Positions 1-5,758 of a stretch of DNA of 7,971 nucleotides are shown piece by piece. This DNA is from Candidatus Dojkabacteria bacterium UBA3081 (lineage in GTDB: Bacteria > Patescibacteriota > Dojkabacteria > SC72), in contig DFBL01000061.1 of the NCBI GenBank assembly GCA_002366615.1, forward strand, positions 1-7,971. The letters run 5' to 3'. Under the pieces are notes generated by a model, which was not told the DNA's origin, searched no databases, and worked only from the letters and a program-made list of their open reading frames with translations. A program made the position numbers and the translations under genes. How positions within the stretch are numbered: the first letter of the stretch is position 1; each line of letters begins with the position of its first letter.

Positions 1-24
1 AGGACACTCTTTTTCTATTGCCAT
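1..24 (-). CDS. Possible 5' end of a truncated gene (first 8 codons)
   Basis: On the minus strand an ATG at 24-22 opens a frame (reads MAIEKECP) that runs off the left edge of the window. It lies 21 nt downstream of the stop codon of the 65-residue gene on the same strand, so the two could be co-transcribed. A -10-like hexamer TATTAA (minus strand, 35-30) lies 5 nt before the ATG, the same geometry as at several other starts in this window. Eight codons are too few to recognise a product. The call rests on position and spacing only, and the ATG could be chance. Confidence 0.3.
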
Positions 25-45
25 GTTGTTTAATACTAAGAGTAA

Positions 46-243
46 TTATTTCTGATCCTTTGTATCATTTACATCTACTTCTTCCATATCTTTCATATAC
101 TTTAACTCCTCTATTAAGGATTCTTCTTGTCTCTTTTTGGCTTCTTTATCTGTTCCCTTAGTAATTGCAACTATTCTTGTTTCTCCTGGCAATTTTAGTA
201 CCTTTTCAACCACACTTATTTCTTCTTTTTCTATTCCTTCCAT
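46..243 (-). CDS. Small Glu/Lys-rich hypothetical protein (65 aa)
   Basis: I do not recognise this family. The 65-residue product has 13 Glu and 11 Lys. It contains no cysteine, histidine or tryptophan, and no membrane segment or signal peptide. Residues about 9-28 (around VVEKVLKLPGETRIVAITKG) are the only moderately hydrophobic part and could form a short beta/alpha unit. Residues about 30-55 look like a charged helix. The start is bounded by an in-frame TAA at 264-262 on the minus strand, and the ATG at 243-241 is the only start codon after it. No Shine-Dalgarno sequence is visible. A -10-like TAAATA (254-249) lies 5 nt upstream, and a 15-bp perfect inverted repeat lies just beyond it. It is divergent from ileS. 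The gene is supported by being bounded, unnested and followed by another plausible start, but it could be spurious. Confidence 0.5.
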   Translation of the reverse strand: MEGIEKEEISVVEKVLKLPGETRIVAITKGTDKEAKKRQEESLIEELKYMKDMEEVDVNDTKDQK

Positions 244-256
244 TCTGTTATTTAAA

Positions 257-271
257 ACATATTAAATATGT
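257..271. repeat. 15-bp perfect inverted repeat upstream of the small gene
   Basis: The arms ACATATT (257-263) and AATATGT (265-271) are exact reverse complements around a single A. The repeat sits immediately upstream of the -10-like hexamer of the minus-strand 65-residue gene, where an operator could lie. In DNA this A+T-rich a 7-bp arm can arise by chance about once per window for a given spacer length, so a regulatory role is only a suggestion. Confidence 0.3.
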
Positions 272-330
272 ACTAATCATACCAAAATCTCATACTTTTG
301 TGTATATAGCATATTACTATCTACTGCTAA

Positions 331-360
331 TTAAATATTAATAAAATGGTGTGGTATAAT
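331..360 (+). promoter_or_regulatory. Extended -10 promoter of the ileS T-box leader
   Basis: A perfect TATAAT (355-360) is preceded by TG one base upstream (352-353), giving an extended -10 element. The -35 region is weak: TTAAAT at 331-336 with an 18-bp spacer matches TTGACA at only three positions, as is common for extended -10 promoters. Transcription would start near 366-368, a few bases before the first helix of the leader. This makes the leader about 230 nt long up to the ileS start codon. Confidence 0.7.
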
Positions 361-366
361 TACATT

Positions 367-580
367 AACACTTTGATCCAGATATCACTGGTTAGTGGTG
401 GAAAGAAAGCCAAAAAGCAAGTAGAATCCAACGTATAGCTTACGAAAAAAAACTAAGACCATTAAAGGGTCTGTAAGATAACTACAGTAATGTAGCTATA
501 AAAAAGGGTGGTAACACGTAAATAGCGTCCCTTTGTAAGAATTGATACAATGTATTAGTTTTTGCAAGGGGATTTTTTTT
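367..580 (+). promoter_or_regulatory. T-box riboswitch (tRNA-Ile-sensing leader) of ileS
   Basis: T-box leaders bind uncharged tRNA through a specifier codon and through pairing of the tRNA 3' end with a UGGN bulge, which stabilises an antiterminator. Seen here: a T-box core at 505-518 (AGGGTGGTAACACG) matches the consensus AGGGUGGNACCGCG at 11 of its 13 fixed positions. Antiterminator helices form between 503-508 and 529-534 and between 516-518 and 526-528, with the UGGU bulge at 509-512 and a 7-nt loop at 519-525. The 3' arm of the antiterminator is the beginning of the terminator's 5' arm, so the two structures exclude each other. Upstream hairpins: 383-389/394-400, 432-435/441-444, 456-460/468-472 (stem III candidate) and 482-485/492-495. 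Only about 130 nt lie between the transcription start and the T-box, so the large canonical stem I is absent or very reduced. Isoleucine AUC triplets lie at 376-378, 384-386 and 426-428. I cannot decide which is the specifier. Confidence 0.88.
528..580 (+). terminator. Rho-independent terminator of the ileS T-box
   Basis: Bases 528-548 pair with 552-572 without a single mismatch: 21 base pairs, five of them G-U, closing a 3-nt AAU loop. Eight T residues follow (573-580). The first seven bases of the 5' arm (528-534) are also the 3' side of the antiterminator, the arrangement expected of a T-box switch. The hairpin ends only 19 nt before the ileS start codon at 600. Confidence 0.93.
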
Positions 581-599
581 AATATATACATTTTAAAAT

Positions 600-3497
600 A
601 TGGAAAATATAAAGATAAGTAAGGAACAGTGGAAACCAGAATTTCCTAAAACAGAAGAACAACTTCTAAAGTATTGGAAAGAGAAAAACATATTAACAAA
701 AAGTATAGAGCAAAAACCAATTGAGAAATCCTTTACCTTCTTTGATGGACCAATTACTGCTAACAACCTCCCCCACTATGGACATATATTAACAATGGTA
801 ATTAAGGATGTTGTTCCTAGATACAAAACTATGAAAGGCTTTAGAGTTGAAAGAAGTTTAGGTTGGGACTGTCAGGGAATACCAGTTGAATTTGAAGTAG
901 AGAAAGAGTTAGGCTTCCAACAGAAAGAAGATATTGAAAAGTTTGGAGTAAAGGAGTTTAACAACCTGTGTAGAGAGTCTGTTAAGAAATATCAAAGTGC
1001 AATAGAGAAGTTAACAGAGAGAATGGGAAGATGGGTAAACTCTGATGAAGAGTATGCAACTATGGAGCCTTGGTATATTGAAAGTGTTTGGTGGTCACTT
1101 AAAGAACTTTATAAAAATGGACTTTTGTATGAAGGATATAAAGTTGTACCTTACTCTACTAGAGCAGGTACTACTCTTTCCAACTCAGAGGTTGCACTTG
1201 GAGGATATGAAAGTATCAAGGATCCTGCAGTAGTTGTTAAATTGAAATTAAAAGAGTCAGATAGCTACCTTTTAATATGGACAACAACACCATGGACCTT
1301 GCCAGGAAACTTACTTGTTGCTGTTAACAAAGATTTTGAATATGCTCAAGTTGAGTATGAAGACCAACAATATATTGTTGGGAAGGAGTTAGTAGACAAT
1401 ATCTTTGAGAAAGATTTTAAAGTAGTAAAAACATTCAAAGGAAGTGAATTAATTGGGAAAAAGTACCAACCCTTGTACCTATATTTTGAGGATAGAAGTA
1501 AACAGGGTGCTTTTAAGGTAGTTCATGGAGACCATGTAGCTTTAGATGAAGGAACAGGTTTGGTTCATCAAGCACCGTATGGTGAGGAAGACTTCCTGTT
1601 AATGACAAAGATGGGGATATCGATGTTTGACTACCTTGATGATCAGGGAAATATGAAGGAAGAGATAGAGCAGTTTAAAGGGATGTTTTACAAAAAAGCT
1701 AATAGATACATTATGGAGGATTTGAAAGAGAGAAACCTTCTCTTTACCCATTACGACTATGAACATCAGATGCCTATGTGTTGGAGAACCCATACCCCTT
1801 TAATATACAAACCAATTAAGAGTTGGTATATCAAAGTAAGTGAGATTAGAGATAGATTAGTTGAGAAAAATGAAAATATTAATTGGATACCTAAACACTT
1901 CAAAGAGGGGAGATTTGGTAATTGGTTAGCAGAGGCTAGAGATTGGGCATTAAGCAGGAATAGATATTGGGGGACACCACTACCAATATGGGTATGTGAT
2001 AAATGTGATAGGCAAGAAGTGATGGGTTCTTTCGCAGAGGTAAAAGAGAAGAGTGGTGTAGAATTAATAGATCCTCACAAGCCTTTCGTTGATGAAATTA
2101 CGTATAAGTGTAGTGAATGTAGTGGCACAATGAAAAGGGTAAATGATGTGATAGATGTATGGTATGATTCGGGCTCCATGCCCTTTGCTAGATTACACTA
2201 TCCTTTTGAAAATGAAGAGAAGTTTAAACAGAAATACCCTGCTCAATTTATTGGAGAGGGAGTAGATCAAACAAGAGGATGGTTTTACACTCTACATGTT
2301 TTAGGGGTTGCCCTTTTTGATCAAGAGGCTTTTAAAAATGTTGTTGTAAATGGAATGGCCCTTGCCCCCGATGGAACAAAAATGTCTAAGAGTTTAAGAA
2401 ACTACCCCGAGGTTACAAAGGTAATAGACAGTATGGGAGCTGATGCTTTGCGTCTTTACCTTTTAAGCTCTCCTATCGTTCATGGAGAGGATGTAATCTT
2501 TAGTGAGAAGTTTTTGAAAGAGGTTACTTCAACAGTTTTACTACCATATTGGAACAGTGTTAAGTATTTCTTAAACTACAGAGGAGATTTCGTACAGAGT
2601 AATTCCAAAGAATACAAACCTACAGAGGTTATGGATAGGTGGATAGTAGCGAAGTTAAATGAAACAGTAAGAGAGGTTACACGGTATATGGAAGAGTACA
2701 AACTACAAAATGCAACAAAAGAGATATTTGATTTGATAGATGTTCTTTCTAGATGGTATATAAGGAGGTCTAGAAATAGGTTTGTTAAAGGTGACAAACA
2801 AGCTCTTCAAACATTACACTTTGTACTGCTAGAAATAAGTAGACTATTAGCACCATTCGCTCCATTTATTTCTGAATCTGTATATCTAACTCTAACAGAT
2901 GCAAACAAGGAGTCAGTTCACCTTGAGCAGTATCCAGAAGTTAAAGAGGAATATATTGATAAAAAACTCATAGAAAATATGGAGTTAGTTAGAAATATCT
3001 GCTCCTTAGGTCTAAGTATTAGAGATGAGAACAGATTAAAGGTAAGACAGCCATTAGCGAAAGCCTTTGTTCCAGTATCTGATGAAGAGATGCTAGATAT
3101 TGTTAAAGGAGAATTAAATGTTAAAGAGGTACAAGTTTCTAAAGAGTGGGTAGAAAACAAGGGTATAGTTACTGCTGGGGATGAGAATATATTTGTAAGT
3201 TTAGATATAACTCTTTCTGAAGAATTAATAGAAGAGGGTATGCTCAATGAAATATCTAGAGGAATACAAGTAGCAAGAAAGGAAAGTGGAAGTAAAGTAG
3301 GAGAGTATGTAAAGGTAAGATATTTTACAGAGAGTGAAAAGGTAAAAGAGTTACTTACAAAGTATCAAAAGGATATCAAGGATATGGTGTTTGTAAAGGA
3401 ATTAGAGGAAGAGAAGGGAATAGAGAAAGGGGTTGATATTAAGTTGGGAGAAAATATATTGAAGGTAGTTGTAAAAAAAAAGACTAACTCAGTGTAA
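600..3497 (+). CDS. ileS: Isoleucyl-tRNA synthetase
   Basis: Class Ia synthetase that charges tRNA-Ile with isoleucine in the cytoplasm. The 965 residues are full length for the family. Seen in order: the HIGH-type motif PHYGH (residues 58-62), the WTTTPWTLPGN signature at the start of the CP1 editing domain, the GTGLVHQAP editing motif with the conserved aspartate probably D331, a C-x2-C pair at C466/C469 and a second at C504/C507 (a zinc-ribbon pattern), DVWYDSGSMP, KMSKS at 594-598, then the helical anticodon-binding domain (FAPFISE, SIRDENRLKVRQPL). The DSGSMP motif and the lack of the usual bacterial C-terminal zinc finger place it with the eukaryote/archaea-like, IleS2-type enzymes. That group is known for reduced mupirocin sensitivity; sensitivity here is not shown. 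An in-frame TAA at 594-596 fixes the ATG at 600. No Shine-Dalgarno sequence precedes it. The 3' end overlaps the convergent carD-like gene by 9 bp. Confidence 0.98.
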   Translation: MENIKISKEQWKPEFPKTEEQLLKYWKEKNILTKSIEQKPIEKSFTFFDGPITANNLPHYGHILTMVIKDVVPRYKTMKGFRVERSLGWDCQGIPVEFEVEKELGFQQKEDIEKFGVKEFNNLCRESVKKYQSAIEKLTERMGRWVNSDEEYATMEPWYIESVWWSLKELYKNGLLYEGYKVVPYSTRAGTTLSNSEVALGGYESIKDPAVVVKLKLKESDSYLLIWTTTPWTLPGNLLVAVNKDFEYAQVEYEDQQYIVGKELVDNIFEKDFKVVKTFKGSELIGKKYQPLYLYFEDRSKQGAFKVVHGDHVALDEGTGLVHQAPYGEEDFLLMTKMGISMFDYLDDQGNMKEEIEQFKGMFYKKANRYIMEDLKERNLLFTHYDYEHQMPMCWRTHTPLIYKPIKSWYIKVSEIRDRLVEKNENINWIPKHFKEGRFGNWLAEARDWALSRNRYWGTPLPIWVCDKCDRQEVMGSFAEVKEKSGVELIDPHKPFVDEITYKCSECSGTMKRVNDVIDVWYDSGSMPFARLHYPFENEEKFKQKYPAQFIGEGVDQTRGWFYTLHVLGVALFDQEAFKNVVVNGMALAPDGTKMSKSLRNYPEVTKVIDSMGADALRLYLLSSPIVHGEDVIFSEKFLKEVTSTVLLPYWNSVKYFLNYRGDFVQSNSKEYKPTEVMDRWIVAKLNETVREVTRYMEEYKLQNATKEIFDLIDVLSRWYIRRSRNRFVKGDKQALQTLHFVLLEISRLLAPFAPFISESVYLTLTDANKESVHLEQYPEVKEEYIDKKLIENMELVRNICSLGLSIRDENRLKVRQPLAKAFVPVSDEEMLDIVKGELNVKEVQVSKEWVENKGIVTAGDENIFVSLDITLSEELIEEGMLNEISRGIQVARKESGSKVGEYVKVRYFTESEKVKELLTKYQKDIKDMVFVKELEEEKGIEKGVDIKLGENILKVVVKKKTNSV

Positions 3498-4010
3498 CAA
3501 TTTGCATTCTTGACCACTAAGTTTCTCAAATGTTTTAGCGGCTGTTTCTAGCTTTACTCCAGAAGTTACAGCTAACTCTCCTACAATATCACTAATAGCT
3601 CTGGATAGTTCATTTTCGATAGAGACAGGAATTAACCTACCATCCTTCTCTCTTTGTCTTTTGACATGGTTACATACTCGAATAGTATCAATAGTGCTAT
3701 TTATATTTGCTTCCTCTTCAAGTTTTTTAAATATATCCATTAATTTGTTAAAATCTGTAGTCTTTGGATCTTTTGTAGGCTTCTTTTTTATGCTTGAAAT
3801 ATGCTTTTTAATATCCTTTGAAGAAAGTACTGGTCTTACACTAAGCATTTCTAAATTCCCAATAGGAGTAGATACAGTTATTCGGGAAGTGATAAAGTCA
3901 AATTCAAAATATATCTTTTTCTCTCCATTAAATTCAATCTCTTTTTTATCCTTTATCCAACCTGCTCCATGTGTTGGGTAGAAAACTTTTGAACCGACTT
4001 TGAAATTCAT
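3489..4010 (-). CDS. CarD/CdnL-family RNA polymerase-binding transcription regulator
   Basis: CarD proteins bind the RNA polymerase beta subunit through an N-terminal Tudor-like domain and stabilise the open promoter complex, notably at rRNA promoters, through a helical C-terminal domain. Seen: residues 1-19 (FKVGSKVFYPTHGAGWI) match the family signature (FKVGDxVVYPxHG). Residues about 20-60 continue the beta-rich interaction domain. Residues about 85-165 are helical and carry the conserved VGELA motif (143-147). The length of 173 is close to the roughly 160-residue norm. By my alignment to mycobacterial CarD from memory, the tryptophan that wedges into the -10 fork is replaced, probably by F87; the only tryptophan is W18. 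There is no Shine-Dalgarno sequence. A -10-like TATACA (minus strand, 4022-4017) lies 6 nt before the ATG. The gene ends inside the 3' end of ileS and diverges from yvcK. A free-standing CarD is far more likely than an Mfd (TRCF) fragment. Confidence 0.9.
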   Translation of the reverse strand: MNFKVGSKVFYPTHGAGWIKDKKEIEFNGEKKIYFEFDFITSRITVSTPIGNLEMLSVRPVLSSKDIKKHISSIKKKPTKDPKTTDFNKLMDIFKKLEEEANINSTIDTIRVCNHVKRQREKDGRLIPVSIENELSRAISDIVGELAVTSGVKLETAAKTFEKLSGQECKLLH

Positions 4011-4073
4011 ATATGATGTATAATAGTTAATTAAACATTACATTATAGCATTTTTTAATATACAATTGTAATC
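4011..4073. promoter_or_regulatory. Divergent promoter region between the carD-like gene and yvcK
   Basis: This 63-bp A+T-rich gap must hold both promoters. For yvcK, TACAAT (4061-4066) matches TATAAT at five of six positions and ends 7 nt before the ATG. For the carD-like gene, TATACA (minus strand, 4022-4017) ends 6 nt before its ATG. A TTAATTAA palindrome lies at 4027-4034 between them. No convincing -35 hexamer is visible for either gene. If these -10 elements are used, both transcripts begin at or within a base or two of the start codon. Confidence 0.5.
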
Positions 4074-5093
4074 ATGAAAATCACTGTAATAGGAGGTGGA
4101 ACAGGTACTTCTACTGTATTGGAAGGCTTAAAAGGGTATAAGGACTTAGATTTAAGTGTCATTGTTGGAATGATGGATGATGGAGGAAGTAATGCTGTAG
4201 TAAGAGATGAATTTGGCTTGTTACCTCTTAGTGATTTACGTAAATCAATCATAGCACTGTCTACGGAAACTGATTCAGGTATTTTAAGAGAGCTTTTTAC
4301 TTACAGATTTTCCCAAGGTGATGGTTTAAAGGGACATACTCTTGGAAATTTACTCATGGTTGCTATGACCGAAATAGCAGGAAGTGAAGTTGAAGCAATA
4401 GAGATGTTTAAATATCTGTTTAATGTTACTGGGGAGATAATTCCGGTTACATTGGATAAGGTAACATTAGTTGCAGAGTATGATGATGATAGTAGGGTAG
4501 TAGGGGAACATTTAATAGATGAGCCTAAAAAGGATAAAAAGATAGAGAAGTTTTACTTAGATAGTGAAGCTAAAGCATACAAAGGAGCAATTGAGAGAAT
4601 CCATAGTGCTAATTACATTATCATTGGTCCTGGCGATTTATATACAACTACCTTGGCAAATATACTTGTTGATGGTATTGCAATGGCTTTACAAGAAACA
4701 AAAGCTAAGCTCATCTTTATACCAAACTTAATGTCAAAGATAGGGCAAACAAGGGGTTTAACTCTTAGTAGTATGTTAAAGCTAGTTGAAGGGTATGTAG
4801 GTAGAAAGTTTGACTATGTTTTAGTAAATAATGGGAGGATTCCTAAAAAAGCATACAAGAGATATGTAGATGATGGTGAGCATCTTTTTGATGATGATTT
4901 GGGATTTAAAAACAGAAGAGAGATAGTTAGAGCAGATCTTGTTGCAAATTCTATAATGAAAAAACAGAAAGGGGATAAATTGGTTAGGAGTTTGATAAGG
5001 CATGATTCTGAGAAAATGGGAAAAGAGTTGTACAAGATATTTAGGAAGAGATTTAAATCAATACTTTTCTCCTTTCTTTCATTCTATCGGTAG
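4074..5093 (+). CDS. yvcK: YvcK/GlmR-type (CofD-like, UPF0052) protein
   Basis: YvcK (GlmR, once 'gluconeogenesis factor') has a CofD-like Rossmann fold. In Gram-positive bacteria it binds UDP-GlcNAc and couples carbon metabolism to cell-wall precursor synthesis; it acts in the cytoplasm and is not a proven enzyme. Seen: the N-terminal nucleotide-binding loop GGGTGTSTVLEGL (7-19), MDDGGSNAVVRDEFG (34-48) followed by LPLSDLRK, GHTLGNLL (87-94), GPGDLYTT (185-192, where Bacillus has GPGSLYTS), and PNLMSKIGQTRGLTLSSM further on. The 339 residues are a little longer than the roughly 317 of the Bacillus protein; the extra length includes a basic/hydrophobic tail (RKRFKSILFSFLSFYR). An in-frame TAA at 4056-4058 leaves the ATG at 4074 as the only start. 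No Shine-Dalgarno sequence is visible. It converges on the hydrolase gene with 9 bp between the stops. F420-pathway CofD is the alternative, but the motifs are those of YvcK. Confidence 0.93.
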   Translation: MKITVIGGGTGTSTVLEGLKGYKDLDLSVIVGMMDDGGSNAVVRDEFGLLPLSDLRKSIIALSTETDSGILRELFTYRFSQGDGLKGHTLGNLLMVAMTEIAGSEVEAIEMFKYLFNVTGEIIPVTLDKVTLVAEYDDDSRVVGEHLIDEPKKDKKIEKFYLDSEAKAYKGAIERIHSANYIIIGPGDLYTTTLANILVDGIAMALQETKAKLIFIPNLMSKIGQTRGLTLSSMLKLVEGYVGRKFDYVLVNNGRIPKKAYKRYVDDGEHLFDDDLGFKNRREIVRADLVANSIMKKQKGDKLVRSLIRHDSEKMGKELYKIFRKRFKSILFSFLSFYR

Positions 5094-5102
5094 GCCAAGT
5101 TT

Positions 5103-5693
5103 TTACTCTCCTACTTGTTTCATTAAGGAAGATACCTTTCTTGCCCATTCAGAAGATGAAGGGGGACAGTATACTCTCCCAATCTCATAAGGGGTATCTA
5201 ATCCTTTAGCATAGTAGTTACCTAAACCTTTAGATACAGACCAGATACCATCTTTCCAGTTTTTAAAACCACTCTTACCCCAACCCCATGCATTGTAAGG
5301 TCTAAAGTTGATAAGACCACCACTGGACTCTACAATGGAAATAGCAGCAACTAATCTATAGTCGATACCATACTCATTAGCAGCATATACAAATTCCTCT
5401 GCATATTTAGCTAAAGGAGAATTTCTCTTCTCAAAGAACTTTCTAATATTATCAATCTTTCTTTGATTTTCTATAACAACAGGATCTATTGCTACGGCAC
5501 TCTCTAGGATGGTTTCTTTTTGGGGAGTATTATCAATATATTCTTGATCCTGTTTATACTCCCTTTGAAAGGTTACATTATCAATACCAACAATCTCTTT
5601 GGGAGTTAACTCATACACTGTATTTAGTATTAACCCAGTTCCAAGTATTCCTGTAAATATGGCTAACACATTTTTTTTGTTGTATGTTTTCAT
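5103..5693 (-). CDS. Membrane-anchored or secreted lysozyme-fold (glucosaminidase/transglycosylase-like) protein
   Basis: Probable peptidoglycan hydrolase acting outside the membrane. Residues 1-8 are basic (MKTYNKKN). Residues 9-27 form a hydrophobic segment that serves as an uncleaved anchor or signal peptide; there is no lipobox cysteine. Residues about 28-90 are a polar linker. Residues about 94-196 form the catalytic domain: LAKYAEEFVYAANEYGIDYRLVAAIS leads into the likely catalytic glutamate E122 in IVESSGG, followed by NAWGWG (134-139), the F-x-N-W-x-D-G-I stretch (143-150), a tyrosine-rich segment and a C-terminal SSSEWARKV. This order is typical of small GH73 or SLT-like lysozyme-fold proteins; bond specificity cannot be read from sequence alone. 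C176 is the only cysteine. The start is bounded by an in-frame TAA at 5717-5715. A purine-rich GGGGTGA (5710-5704), 10 nt upstream, is the only plausible Shine-Dalgarno sequence among the starts here. It is divergent from capA. Confidence 0.82.
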   Translation of the reverse strand: MKTYNKKNVLAIFTGILGTGLILNTVYELTPKEIVGIDNVTFQREYKQDQEYIDNTPQKETILESAVAIDPVVIENQRKIDNIRKFFEKRNSPLAKYAEEFVYAANEYGIDYRLVAAISIVESSGGLINFRPYNAWGWGKSGFKNWKDGIWSVSKGLGNYYAKGLDTPYEIGRVYCPPSSSEWARKVSSLMKQVGE

Positions 5694-5740
5694 TTTTCTA
5701 TATTCACCCCATAATTAAGTTAAGTGTAAAAAATATCAAC

Positions 5741-5758
5741 AATGTTATATATTTATAT
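5741..5758 (+). promoter_or_regulatory. Candidate -10 promoter of the capA gene
   Basis: TATATA (5746-5751) is preceded by TG one base upstream (5743-5744), giving an extended -10 element that ends 7 nt before the ATG at 5759. TATATT (5748-5753), 5 nt before the ATG, is an alternative register. No convincing -35 hexamer is visible. Transcription would then start at about the first base of the start codon, which supports 5759 over the other in-frame ATGs. Confidence 0.5.

Noticed and set aside
2918..3247. 109-codon minus-strand open frame inside ileS
   Set aside because: It lies wholly opposite the ileS anticodon-binding region, is Ser/Leu/Ile-rich and has no promoter or initiation signal.
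600..3497. Alternative genetic code (UGA as glycine) as in some CPR lineages
   Set aside because: No in-frame TGA is needed inside any gene, and TGA serves as the stop codon of the carD-like and capA genes at positions that fit the family lengths.
3661..3981. 106-codon plus-strand open frame opposite the carD-like gene
   Set aside because: It is antisense to a recognised CarD domain, with a hydrophobic and serine-rich composition typical of complement frames.
5096..5117. Possible bidirectional terminator between yvcK and the hydrolase gene
   Set aside because: Only 5 bp of stem with a 12-nt loop, and no T-run on either strand long enough to terminate transcription.
5002..5190. 62-codon plus-strand frame bridging the yvcK and hydrolase 3' ends
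   Set aside because: It overlaps two well-supported genes in other frames and has no start signal; it is a by-product of the tight convergent junction.
5684..5758. In-frame 25-codon upstream extension of the CapA protein from an ATG at 5684
   Set aside because: It would overlap the start of the divergent hydrolase gene, would put 25 residues ahead of the basic N-terminus and membrane anchor, and lacks the promoter geometry seen for the ATG at 5759.
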